Program-made: the position numbers and the translations under genes | The notes under the pieces: generated by a model | The model's input: the letters and a program-made list of their open reading frames with translations, nothing else | Told to the model about the DNA's origin: nothing | Database searches by the model: none | Assembly (NCBI RefSeq): GCF_009755885.1 | Contig: NZ_VYIX01000002.1 | Span: forward strand, 124,001 to 188,000 | From: Brachyspira sp. SAP_772 | GTDB lineage: Bacteria > Spirochaetota > Brachyspiria > Brachyspirales > Brachyspiraceae | Length of the DNA: 64,000 nt | Direction: 5' to 3' | In this document: positions 17,901 through 26,376 of the stretch, piece after piece | Position numbering within the stretch: the first letter of the stretch is position 1 | Layout: each line of letters starts with the position of its first letter

Positions 17901-18671
17901 ATGAATATATATAAAATTGTTTTTAGCCCAACAGGCGGCACTAAAAAAGTTGCAGATGCGGTTGCTTTGGAAATTAGCCAAAAGAATAATGGTAGTATAG
18001 AAGAAGTTGATTTAACTGATTATAATATGGACTTTTCAAGCGTAGCAATATCTAAAGATGATATTGCTATTCTTGCAGTACCATCTTATGCAGGCAGGGT
18101 TCCAGCAGTAGCATCGAAACGTATATCCCAAATAAAAGGTAATGGAGCTAATACAGTTATTGTATGTGTTTATGGTAATAGAGATTATGATGACACTTTA
18201 ATTGAACTTTATGATATAGCAAAAGAATCAAATTTTAAAGTTACTTCTGCTATAGCTGCAATTGCTAAACATTCTATAGCTTATAAATATGCTTCTAACA
18301 GACCAGATGAAAATGATATAAATAAACTTAAAGAATTTGCTTCTAAAATAATAAATGCTTCTGAACTTTTAGATGAACATAAATTAAAAGGAAACCGTCC
18401 ATATAAAAAAATAGGTAAAATATCAGTAGCACCTAAAACTAAAAATAATTGTAATAATTGCAAATTATGTGTTAATAAATGCCCAGTCCAAGCAATAAAT
18501 ATTAAGAATCCTAAAAAAATTGATAAAAATAAATGCATATCTTGTATGAGATGCGTTTCAATATGCAATTACTCAGCTAAATATATTAATAAGGTTAAGT
18601 TAGATTTAATTCATTTGGCTTTGAAAAAGTCCTGCTCTAAAGCAAAAGATTATGAATTTTATATTAATTAA
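17901..18671 (+). CDS. EFR1-type flavodoxin-ferredoxin fusion
   Basis: This 256-residue redox protein has a flavodoxin-like domain with the FMN-phosphate loop SPTGGTKKVADAV near residues 9-21. The C-terminal domain carries two 4Fe-4S clusters, CNNCKLCVNKCPV and CISCMRCVSICNY (near 187-199 and 216-228). The family is called EFR1 (flavodoxin plus ferredoxin) and probably transfers low-potential electrons in anaerobes; the partner is unknown. The ATG at 17901 is chosen over the upstream in-frame TTG because TTTGGAG (17885-17891) is then correctly spaced. Confidence 0.85.
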   Translation: MNIYKIVFSPTGGTKKVADAVALEISQKNNGSIEEVDLTDYNMDFSSVAISKDDIAILAVPSYAGRVPAVASKRISQIKGNGANTVIVCVYGNRDYDDTLIELYDIAKESNFKVTSAIAAIAKHSIAYKYASNRPDENDINKLKEFASKIINASELLDEHKLKGNRPYKKIGKISVAPKTKNNCNNCKLCVNKCPVQAINIKNPKKIDKNKCISCMRCVSICNYSAKYINKVKLDLIHLALKKSCSKAKDYEFYIN

Positions 18672-18696
18672 TTTTAAATATATTTCTTTTATTTTT

Positions 18697-18958
18697 GTTG
18701 TTCTTTTTCCCGCAGCAAAAAGAACCAAAAAGTGCAAGTGCTTTAACTTTATAAATGTCATATCTTTATATATAAGGAATATGTATTAAATATAGCGTAA
18801 TACCTGAATCTGAGCTAAAAAATGCAGCCTTTTTGCTTCTTTGGGTCATACCATACTTAAAGGTACTCCTTTCAGTCGCAGGCACTTCATTCGGTCGCCA
18901 AAAGAAGTGGGGGTGTGTACCACTACTGGCACGCTTCGCAGGGGCAAAGCCACCACAA
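18697..18958. repeat. Dispersed palindromic element H
   Basis: GTTCTTTTT and AAAAAGAAC pair around CCCGCAGC. The far end has CTTCTTTGGGTCA, then a 49-bp double insert (18849-18897), then CCAAAAGAAG. Element J has the same site without the insert. It lies between the convergent EFR1 and thioesterase genes. Confidence 0.85.
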
Positions 18959-18995
18959 ATAATAAAATTTAATAAATTAAAATAAACAAATTTAA

Positions 18996-19508
18996 TCATG
19001 GTATGGCTATAGTTTTAGGATCTGTTTCTTTTTTCTCTACATACCAATCTTCTTCATTGTTCGGATCCATTTCTGCTATTTGCTCTAAACTCATGCATAT
19101 ATAATTGCCCTTTGCTGTTACTGCTACTGTGTCATCATTAAGAAGTATATAGCCTTCTCCCTCATACATTCTGCCATTGCCGTAAGTAATTTTTCCAATT
19201 ATTCTAATCTCTTCATTGATAGGTACAGGCTTTTTATATTTTGTTGTAAGCGTTGTTGTCACGCCCCATTTATCTTCGCCGGTGTAAGGCATCATCGCCC
19301 TTCCTATAGTTTCATCTAATATAGCAGCAAGGATGCCTCCATGCACTCTTCCGGGATATCCTTGATGATGGTCTTTGAAAGTTACCAAAGCACAAAGCGA
19401 TTTATCTTCAAGCTCAAAAAACTCTGCCTTCAAACTTAAATCGTTTTTAAATCCGCATACCAAGCACATTCTTGAATTATTTTGTTTATTTAATACTTTT
19501 AATTCCAT
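18996..19508 (-). CDS. PaaI-type hotdog thioesterase
   Basis: This 170-residue hotdog-fold protein probably hydrolyses an acyl-CoA. HGGILAAILDETIGRAM near residues 56-72 is the hallmark helix with catalytic Asp/Glu. CLVCGFKND near 15-23 is the N-terminal CxxCG motif common in this subgroup. The last 30 residues are acidic and unlike the core. Substrate cannot be inferred. It is transcribed toward element H. Confidence 0.85.
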   Translation of the reverse strand: MELKVLNKQNNSRMCLVCGFKNDLSLKAEFFELEDKSLCALVTFKDHHQGYPGRVHGGILAAILDETIGRAMMPYTGEDKWGVTTTLTTKYKKPVPINEEIRIIGKITYGNGRMYEGEGYILLNDDTVAVTAKGNYICMSLEQIAEMDPNNEEDWYVEKKETDPKTIAIP

Positions 19509-19633
19509 AAAAATCTCCTATCTTATTATAAACGGATATAATTATAACATTATATACTAAAAAGTTAATTGTTTAATAGACTAAAATGCAAACTTATATT
19601 ATAATAACAACATATAATATAAAAAGGTTATTT

Positions 19634-20749
19634 ATGATAAAAGTAAGTGTGATAATACCTGTTTATAATGTAGAGCCTTATTTAAGAGAATGTTTAGATA
19701 GTATTATAAACCAAACATTAAAAGATATAGAAATAATTTGTATAGATGACTGTTCTACAGATAATAGTTATAGTATATTGGAAGAATATGCCAAAAAAGA
19801 TAATAGAATTGTTATTATAAAGAATGAAGAAAATATGGGTGTTGGTTATACAAGAAATGTTGGGGAAAAATTAGCAAAAGGTGAATATATACATTTTATG
19901 GATCCAGATGATTGCATATCATTAAATTTTTATGAATGTATGTATAATACAGGTAAAAAATATAATTCAGATGTTGTAAATATAAAAAATATTATAAATA
20001 TTGAAAAGTCTTATTTAAATAAAACTCCAAAATATCATAATAAAGAATATGAAGCAGATGTTGGATTAAATAACATATATAATTTTAAAGATAGTATATA
20101 TTTTACACTTTGGAGTAAATTATTAAAAACTTCTTTTTTATTAGAAAACAATATTTTATCTAGAGAAAATAAAAAAGGCGCGGCATATGATGCTGATTTT
20201 GTATTTAGATTATTATTATATAAACCAAAAGCCTCTTTTAATACAGGAGTAATTTATTATTACAGAAGTTCTAGAAAAGATTCTATAGTAAACTCATTAC
20301 AGACAAATGGGGAATATTTTGAAAATATTATAAATAATTATAAAGATACTATTTCTTTATTTAAAAAAAATGATGATAAATTGTTAGATCTATTATATAT
20401 CAATATAATAGATTCTATATTGTATTGTTTTAATAAATTGTCAATTAAAAATATGAGTATTAAATATTATATATTACATGATTTTGTAAAAGATATGCAT
20501 ATTGATTATAATAAAATTGATACAACATTGGAAAGAAATACTAAATATTATTTAGAATATATTTCATTAAAAACTAGTGAAAATTATGATCAATATTTAT
20601 TTAATAAAACAGCATTATATAAAGTTAATAATTGTGAATGTAATATTAAAAAAACTAATAACTGGTTTAGATTTTTTGGTATTAATAATTCAAAAGATTA
20701 TTTAGTTATTATTTTATTTGGAATTAAAATTTGTATAAAAAAATATTAG
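19634..20749 (+). CDS. GT2 family glycosyltransferase (1)
   Basis: This inverting GT-A glycosyltransferase (371 residues from the chosen ATG) transfers a nucleotide-sugar moiety, probably to a surface glycan or lipooligosaccharide. VSVIIPVYNVEPYLRECLDS at the N terminus binds the nucleotide, and MDPDDCIS near 92-99 is the DxD metal motif. The C terminus ends in NWFRFFGINNSKDYLVIILFG-type sequence followed by IKICIKK, shared with the next gene. The ATG at 19634 is preferred because AAAAGG precedes it and the family begins with MIKVSVIIP. It is a tandem paralogue of the following gene. Confidence 0.88.
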   Translation: MIKVSVIIPVYNVEPYLRECLDSIINQTLKDIEIICIDDCSTDNSYSILEEYAKKDNRIVIIKNEENMGVGYTRNVGEKLAKGEYIHFMDPDDCISLNFYECMYNTGKKYNSDVVNIKNIINIEKSYLNKTPKYHNKEYEADVGLNNIYNFKDSIYFTLWSKLLKTSFLLENNILSRENKKGAAYDADFVFRLLLYKPKASFNTGVIYYYRSSRKDSIVNSLQTNGEYFENIINNYKDTISLFKKNDDKLLDLLYINIIDSILYCFNKLSIKNMSIKYYILHDFVKDMHIDYNKIDTTLERNTKYYLEYISLKTSENYDQYLFNKTALYKVNNCECNIKKTNNWFRFFGINNSKDYLVIILFGIKICIKKY

Positions 20750-20789
20750 TAATATATGTTTTTATTATTAATCATGGAGAAAATTATTT

Positions 20790-21917
20790 ATGATAAAAGT
20801 AAGTGTAGTAGTACCTATATATAATGTAGAAAATTATTTAGAAAAATGTTTAGATACTATAATTAATCAAACTTTAAAAGAAATAGAAATAATTTGTATA
20901 GATGATTGCGGCAAAGATAATAGTGTAAATATATTAAGAGAATATGCTAAAAAGGATAATAGAATAAAAATAATTAGTCATAAAGAAAATAAAGGTTTAG
21001 GTATTGCTCGTAATACTGGTATAAAAGAAGCTAAAGGAGAATATATATCTTTTATAGATTCTGATGATTTTATTTCAAAAGATTTTTTATATAATTTGTA
21101 TAATACAGCAAAAAAATATGATTCTGATATTGTAAACACTTTAAATATTAAATTTTATGAGAATAAAAAATCTAGAAAATTTCTTTATACTTTTAAACAA
21201 AGAGAATTTGAAAGTACTTGGAATTTAAATGATATAGAAAATTTCTATAGTAAGCAAGCAGTAACTCCATATGTTTGGAATAAGCTTTATAAAACTTCAT
21301 TTCTATTAGAAAATAATTTATATTTTATGGATATAAAATTGGGTATAGAAGATGCTGATTTTACTATAAGGTTAATGGCACATAAGCCTAAAATTTCATT
21401 TAATAATGCATCTATTTATTATTATAGACAAAGAAAAGATTCATTATCTTCTAAATATACATTCCAACAAGCTTCATCTAGCAGTATGTTTAATGCTATA
21501 ATACATATGAATAATGCTTTAAAATATTACGAAGAAAATTATCCAGAGTTATTAGATGAAATATATTTAAAAATTTTAATTCCTATTACAAATTTTTATC
21601 GTGCATCATCTGAAAAAACTAAATTAGATGCTTATGAATCTTTAAAAGATTTCTATAAAAAAATTCACGTAGAAGAAAATAAAATTAATAAAAAAAATGA
21701 TACTGAGAATATCGATTTTATAGAATATTTATCTATTAAAAAAAGTAAAAATTATGATGAATATTTATTTAATAGCTATTTACTTAACAAAGTTTATCAT
21801 GTAGAAAAAGAAACTTGTAGGTCTAATAATTGGTTTAGATTATTTGGCATAAATAATACAAAAGAGTGTATAACTATAGTTTTGTTTGGTATAAAAATAA
21901 TTATAAAGAAAATATAA
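20790..21917 (+). CDS. GT2 family glycosyltransferase (2)
   Basis: This 375-residue paralogue of the preceding gene has the same order: KVSVVVPIYNVENYLEKCLD, CIDDCGKDNSVNI, the DxD motif in FIDSDDFIS near 92-100, a helical C-terminal half with YYYRQRKDSL, and the tail NNWFRLFGINNTKECIT then IVLFGIKIIIKK. Cytoplasmic, probably membrane-associated through the basic tail. A strong bidirectional terminator follows. Sugar and acceptor are unknown. Confidence 0.88.
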   Translation: MIKVSVVVPIYNVENYLEKCLDTIINQTLKEIEIICIDDCGKDNSVNILREYAKKDNRIKIISHKENKGLGIARNTGIKEAKGEYISFIDSDDFISKDFLYNLYNTAKKYDSDIVNTLNIKFYENKKSRKFLYTFKQREFESTWNLNDIENFYSKQAVTPYVWNKLYKTSFLLENNLYFMDIKLGIEDADFTIRLMAHKPKISFNNASIYYYRQRKDSLSSKYTFQQASSSSMFNAIIHMNNALKYYEENYPELLDEIYLKILIPITNFYRASSEKTKLDAYESLKDFYKKIHVEENKINKKNDTENIDFIEYLSIKKSKNYDEYLFNSYLLNKVYHVEKETCRSNNWFRLFGINNTKECITIVLFGIKIIIKKI

Positions 21918-21931
21918 GATTATTAAAAAAA

Positions 21932-21964
21932 ATAGATACCCAAGCATTAAGCTTAGGTATCTAT
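21932..21964. terminator. Bidirectional terminator between GT2 genes and feoAB
   Basis: ATAGATACC and GGTATCTAT arms enclose an inner AAGC/GCTT pair. An A-run lies on the left and T-rich sequence on the right, so it can serve both convergent genes. Confidence 0.75.
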
Positions 21965-21996
21965 GATTTTAATAAAAATAGGTTATATTATGAAGT

Positions 21997-24489
21997 CTAG
22001 ATAATTCCAGCTATTCTTCCAGCAATTTGATAGAACACAAAACTCACTATCCAAGCCACAGCTAAGGTATAAACTACTAAGAAAGGTATCCAAGCTTTGC
22101 CTATTTCAGAGCCTATAACAGCTATTGATGCAAAACAAGGGAAATATAACAACACAAATAATAGCAAAGCATAAGCTACTATAGGATTAAATACAGGGTC
22201 ATTTCTTAATGCTTCTATTAAAGTAGTTTCATCTTCTTCTATAGATTTTATCTGTGCTATTGTTGAAACAAATACTTCTTTAGCAGCACCACCAGCTATT
22301 AATGCAATGCTTATTCTCCAGTCAAAACCTAAAGGCTTCATTACAGGCTCTACAAATGTTCCTAACTTACCAGCAAAACTATTTCTTAAACCTTCAGAAG
22401 CTACAAGTCTATCATATTCAGCATTTAAAGCTTCTTCATCATTTACATCTATATTTTCTAATATTAATACAGTTTTTGCTCTATCCATTAACTCAGCAGA
22501 TTCTTCTTCTGTAGGATTGTACTGAGGGAAAGTCATCAATGCCCATATTAAAACAGAAGCAGCAAATACATAAGTACCAGCTTTTTTTATGTACATCCAA
22601 CCTCTATCAAACATATGTCTTAAAACAGTTTTTACACGAGGCACTCTGTACGGAGGAAGCTCCATAACAAAAGGAGTTTCATCTCCTTTGAAAAATAATT
22701 TTCTTAATATGAACGCCACAATAAAAGCCATTACTACACCAATTATATATATACTAAACATTACAGTAGGAGCCATTTTTGGAGAGAAGAAAGCCGCTGT
22801 AAATAATACATAAACAGGAATCCTCGCACCGCAGCTCATGAATGTAGTTATAAGTACAGTTACAATTCTATCTTTTTTATTTCTCAAAGTTCTTGCAGCC
22901 ATAGTAGCTGGTATAGTACAGCCAAAACCTAAAAACATAGGTATAAATGATTGCCCATGAAGCCCAAACTTATGCATAACTTTATCCATTAAAAATGCAG
23001 CCCTAGCCATATAACCGCAGTCTTCAAGAAAAGATATACCAACAAATAATATCAATACTAATGGGAAGAATGAAAGCACAGCACCAACACCGCCTATCAC
23101 ACCATCAACTACAACAGACTGTAACAAGCTTCCTTCAGGTAAAAGATTAGATACAAAAGATGCTAATGCACCAATACCCATCTCAATCCAGCCTTGAGGA
23201 TATGCACCTAGTGTAAAAGTAACTTTAAATATTAGCCACAACACCCCTAAAAATATTGGTATGCCAAGCCATTTGTTTAAAAATACTACATCTGCTGCAT
23301 CTGTGAAATTAAATGCCTGTATATCATCTCTTTTTATAACTTCTTTTAAAGCACCTCTAATATATGAGTACCTTTTATCTGCCATAATAGAGTCTGTTTT
23401 AGAGTTTTCTTTTGTCTCTAGTCTTATAATTTCTTTGTTTATTGTCTCTATTACTTCTCCGCCATTGTTGCATTCGCGTCTTACAGAGTGTATTGCTCTT
23501 TCATCTTTCTCTAATGCCTTTATAGCAAGCCATCTCTTATGAAGGTCAGATATATCTCCTTGCATAGCACTAACAATATTTTTTATAGACTGCTCAACAT
23601 CTGCACCATATTCTAAAGCGGCTTCTCTATTAAGCTTGTTTCCAGATTCATAAATTTTTTCTATTTTGTCTAATATTAAAAGTACGCTTTCATGTTTGTT
23701 ACCATGAACTTTCATTACAGGAAGTCTAAACAATTCTTCCAATTTAGATTCGTCTATGATTATACCCTCATTTTCTGCATGCTCGTACATATTAAGTACA
23801 CATAAAATAGGTATACCTAATTCTACTAACTGTAAAGTAAGATAAAGATTTCTTTCCAAATTTGTAGAGTCTATAACATTGATAATAAAATCAGGTTTTT
23901 CATTAAGAAGCACATTGCAAGCTACAACCTCATCTTGAGAATAGGCACTTAAACTATACACCCCGGGTAAGTCCATCAAATCATAAGTGTATCCGTTGTA
24001 TAGCATAGAGTATTCTCTCTTTTCAACGGTTACACCGGGGTAGTTAGCAACTTTATAATTAGCACCAGTTAAAGCGTTAAATATTGTTGTTTTACCGCAG
24101 TTTGGGTTACCAGCAATAGCAACTTTTAATTTTGTATTGTTTGAAGGAACTTTTAATTTTTTACTAATTTCTTCTTTGTCTTCTAAAAATAAATCACAGG
24201 CATTATTTTTTTTCTCTTTTTTTACTTTGCCTGTTTTTATATCAGCCATTTTTTTAATTTCAACATCTGCCTTAGAAACTTCAATTCCATTTGCTTCAGA
24301 TTTTCTTAAAGATATTTCATAGTCCATAATATGAACTTGAATAGGGTCGCCAAGAGGGGCTTTTCTCACAATCCAGCCTTTAGCACCAGCTGTAAAACCC
24401 ATCTCTATAATTCTCTGTCTTATTTCCCCCTGTGTCTCCACATTATCTACAACAAAACCTTCTTCTATGTCGAGTTCTGTTAGTTTCAT
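21997..24489 (-). CDS. feoB: Ferrous iron transporter, FeoA-FeoB fusion
   Basis: This 830-residue inner-membrane Fe(II) importer carries its FeoA SH3-like domain at residues 1-75 (IIEMGFTAGAKGWIV...DPIQVHIMDYEISLRKSEA), fused to FeoB. The G-protein domain has AGNPNCGKTTIFNALTG (G1, near 125), DLPGVYSLS (G3, near 170) and NMYE (G4-like). A helical GDI region follows to about 350. The transporter core begins near 390 and includes a Gate-like motif LGFGCTIPATMAARTL and CGARIPVYVLF. It has its own promoter with an operator-like palindrome at 24528-24545. Confidence 0.95.
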   Translation of the reverse strand: MKLTELDIEEGFVVDNVETQGEIRQRIIEMGFTAGAKGWIVRKAPLGDPIQVHIMDYEISLRKSEANGIEVSKADVEIKKMADIKTGKVKKEKKNNACDLFLEDKEEISKKLKVPSNNTKLKVAIAGNPNCGKTTIFNALTGANYKVANYPGVTVEKREYSMLYNGYTYDLMDLPGVYSLSAYSQDEVVACNVLLNEKPDFIINVIDSTNLERNLYLTLQLVELGIPILCVLNMYEHAENEGIIIDESKLEELFRLPVMKVHGNKHESVLLILDKIEKIYESGNKLNREAALEYGADVEQSIKNIVSAMQGDISDLHKRWLAIKALEKDERAIHSVRRECNNGGEVIETINKEIIRLETKENSKTDSIMADKRYSYIRGALKEVIKRDDIQAFNFTDAADVVFLNKWLGIPIFLGVLWLIFKVTFTLGAYPQGWIEMGIGALASFVSNLLPEGSLLQSVVVDGVIGGVGAVLSFFPLVLILFVGISFLEDCGYMARAAFLMDKVMHKFGLHGQSFIPMFLGFGCTIPATMAARTLRNKKDRIVTVLITTFMSCGARIPVYVLFTAAFFSPKMAPTVMFSIYIIGVVMAFIVAFILRKLFFKGDETPFVMELPPYRVPRVKTVLRHMFDRGWMYIKKAGTYVFAASVLIWALMTFPQYNPTEEESAELMDRAKTVLILENIDVNDEEALNAEYDRLVASEGLRNSFAGKLGTFVEPVMKPLGFDWRISIALIAGGAAKEVFVSTIAQIKSIEEDETTLIEALRNDPVFNPIVAYALLLFVLLYFPCFASIAVIGSEIGKAWIPFLVVYTLAVAWIVSFVFYQIAGRIAGII

Positions 24490-24527
24490 AAATAACTCCT
24501 TTCTCCAATTTTAATAATCTAATAAAG

Positions 24528-24564
24528 TGTTAGTATAGTCTAACATGTACACAAAAATTGTCAA
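24528..24564 (-). promoter_or_regulatory. feoAB promoter with DtxR/IdeR-like palindrome
   Basis: On the minus strand, TTGACA (24559-24564) is followed after 16 bp by TAGACT. The -10 is overlapped by a perfect inverted repeat TGTTAG-6-CTAACA (24528-24545). TTAGnnnnnnCTAA matches the core spacing of DtxR/IdeR boxes known from other bacteria. An iron-responsive repressor binding here is inferred. Confidence 0.5.
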
Positions 24565-24600
24565 TATAAGTTTGTATAAAAAAGTATTTATTTATTAAAT

Positions 24601-24888
24601 TTAATGAGAAAATAATTTGTTATAAATGTCATCTTGCTCTTTTAAATGCACCACAAAGCCTACAGCTATTTTGTTTTCAGTAGCTTCTATTATTTTTTTT
24701 GCTCCTTCTTCTCTAAAACCTCCGCAAAGCTCTATGCAGTCAATTCCTTCTTTTTGCAGATTTTTAGCTGCTTCAATAGCTTCTTCTATATTTGATACTC
24801 CGATTATTTGTGAAACACCATTGTGTATTGAAGCTTTATCATTTTTAGAATCAAAGATTTTATCCATTATTAAATAAGCAAATTTCAT
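24601..24888 (-). CDS. Small DUF6506-like protein
   Basis: This 95-residue soluble protein has the look of the DUF6506 family: MKFAYLIMDK start, QIIGVSNIEEAIEAAKNL, GIDCIELCGGFREEGAKKII and VGFVVHLKEQD. The fold is probably a small alpha/beta barrel-like or ferredoxin-like unit; function is unknown. It lies upstream of feoAB on the same strand, separated by 111 bp that contain the feo promoter, so it is probably transcribed separately. Confidence 0.65.
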   Translation of the reverse strand: MKFAYLIMDKIFDSKNDKASIHNGVSQIIGVSNIEEAIEAAKNLQKEGIDCIELCGGFREEGAKKIIEATENKIAVGFVVHLKEQDDIYNKLFSH

Positions 24889-24980
24889 TTTATAAAACTC
24901 CGATATTATAATTTTATTATTTTAAAGCATATAAGATTAATAAATAAATTCAAGATTTAAAATGATTTTTAAAAATATTA

Positions 24981-25061
24981 ACCACACGGTAAACTGATTT
25001 TTATATATTATTTAAATGATATTATCATCAAATTCTTTATAGTTAATTTTTAAACCGTGCG
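24981..25061. repeat. CGCACG-type stem-loop 1
   Basis: ACCACACGGT at the left pairs with ACCGTGCGGT at the right (10 bp with one G-T mismatch) across an AT-rich loop of about 60 bp. It is one of three similar structures around the TPR gene. The 24889-25406 gap contains only such structures. Confidence 0.6.
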
Positions 25062-25165
25062 GTGAAGCGGCAAGAAATTTAAAAAACGCTTGGCGGGCAG
25101 CAAAATAACAATATAAACAAAAAATAAAAACAATCAAAAATATCTGATAACACAAAAAGCCTTAA

Positions 25166-25213
25166 GGGTGGGGAGTGTAATTAAATTTTAAAATTTATTT
25201 ACATACCCCGCCC
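25166..25213. repeat. GC-armed hairpin
   Basis: GGGTGGGGAGTGTAA and TTACATACCCCGCCC pair with few mismatches around an AT loop with an internal ATTTTAAAAT palindrome. No T-run follows directly, so it is not a classical terminator. Confidence 0.6.
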
Positions 25214-25319
25214 TTTATTCTTTATAGTGTATTTTCAAATTTTAACTTTAATTATATTAATAACTTGATAAGAAAAAGCACCCCCAACCCAAGTGATGAT
25301 TAAATTTAAAATCCATTTG

Positions 25320-25401
25320 ACGCACGATTAACGAATTTTAATTATTTAATAAATTTCAATTGATAATGCTGTTAATTTTTTAGGTTTTATTCATCGTGTG
25401 T
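25320..25401. repeat. CGCACG-type stem-loop 2
   Basis: ACGCACGAT (25320-25328) pairs with ATCGTGTGT (25393-25401) with one G-T pair. It ends 5 bp from the stop codon of the TPR gene. Confidence 0.6.
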
Positions 25402-25406
25402 AAAGT

Positions 25407-26108
25407 TTATTTCAAGCCATATTTATCTTGAATCTCTTTTATATTTTCTCTAGCAGTATCATAGTTAGGGTCTAATTCCAAAGCCTTTTTATAATCTTTT
25501 AAAGCTTCATTGTACTCCTCTAAATTTTCTTTAGATACTCCTCTGTTATTATAAAAAGCTCTATTATTAGGGTTTAACTCTATAGCCTTATCATAGTCTT
25601 TAATAGCTTCTTCATATTTACCTAAAACATCTTTAACACTTCCTCTATTATAATAAGCATCACTATCATTAGGGTTTAATTCTATTACTTTATTAAAATC
25701 TTTAATAGCTTCTTTATATTTACCTAAAACATTTTTAACAATTCCTCTGTTATTATAAGCATCACTGTAATCAGAGTCTAACTCTATAGCTTTATCATAG
25801 TCTTTGATAGCTTCTTCATATTCACCTAAATAATCTTTAGCAAGCCCTCTATTATTATAAGCATAAGTATAATTATTGTCTAACTCTATAGCCATATCAT
25901 AATCTTTAATAGCTTCTTCATATTCACCTAAATCAGCTTTAACACTTCCTCTGTTATAATAAGCAACACTATAATTATGACCTAATTCTATAGCTTTATT
26001 ATAATATACTATAGCTTCTTTATATTTTCCTTCAAGAGAAAAAATATTTGCCTTATCAAAATAATATTCTGAATCCCTGCTAGAATAATTATCATTAGCA
26101 ACTGACAT
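25407..26108 (-). CDS. Tetratricopeptide-repeat protein
   Basis: The 233 residues consist of about six consecutive 34-residue TPR units from residue 12 on, recurring as YNNRGxxKxxLGxYEEAIKDYDKAIEL. There is no signal peptide or membrane segment, so it is probably cytoplasmic. TPRs bind partner proteins. The internal repeats are nearly identical at DNA level, pointing to recent unit duplication. It sits between stem-loops 2 and 3 and has no obvious operon partner. Specific function unknown. Confidence 0.85.
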   Translation of the reverse strand: MSVANDNYSSRDSEYYFDKANIFSLEGKYKEAIVYYNKAIELGHNYSVAYYNRGSVKADLGEYEEAIKDYDMAIELDNNYTYAYNNRGLAKDYLGEYEEAIKDYDKAIELDSDYSDAYNNRGIVKNVLGKYKEAIKDFNKVIELNPNDSDAYYNRGSVKDVLGKYEEAIKDYDKAIELNPNNRAFYNNRGVSKENLEEYNEALKDYKKALELDPNYDTARENIKEIQDKYGLK

Positions 26109-26189
26109 AAAAGTTTCCTAATATAAATTTATTGAAATCATTATAGTATAGAAAAAAATTTAATACCATAATAATTAGCATAAAATATT

Positions 26190-26272
26190 ACGCACGTTGA
26201 AAAATTTATTTGTTTGTAAATAAAATTATAATGGTTATTTAGCTCTGTTTATAAATATTTCTAACCGTGCGT
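26190..26272. repeat. CGCACG-type stem-loop 3
   Basis: ACGCACGTT (26190-26198) faces AACCGTGCGT (26263-26272). Pairing continues inward (GAAAAATTTAT against ATAAATATTTC), giving about 20 bp with two single-base bulges on the right arm. It lies about 80 bp upstream of the TPR gene start. Confidence 0.6.
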
Positions 26273-26320
26273 TGGGTTAGCAAAATACTTTTAAAAAATA
26301 AATTCAAAAAACATAATAAA

Positions 26321-26350
26321 AAAGGCTCAAGTATAAAAACTCAAGCCTTT
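26321..26350 (-). terminator. Terminator of the efflux operon
   Basis: AAAGGCT...AGCCTTT arms enclose an inner AG/CT pair. On the minus strand the stem is followed by TTTTTTATT, directly downstream of the RND gene stop. Confidence 0.75.
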
Positions 26351-26376
26351 ATTTTATTTATTATTAATCACTTTAA

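Noticed and set aside
6778-18958. Reading the dispersed elements simply as transcription terminators
   Set aside because: Some lie in convergent gaps, but copies J and K sit in a divergent gap, several are tandem, and separate classical terminators are present elsewhere.
18766-18999. 77-residue frame within element H
   Set aside because: It is a translation of a palindromic repeat, with no ribosome site and no conservation in other copies' frames.
24889-26376. Prophage or transposon carrying the TPR gene
   Set aside because: No integrase, transposase or phage gene and no terminal target duplication; only stem-loops are visible.
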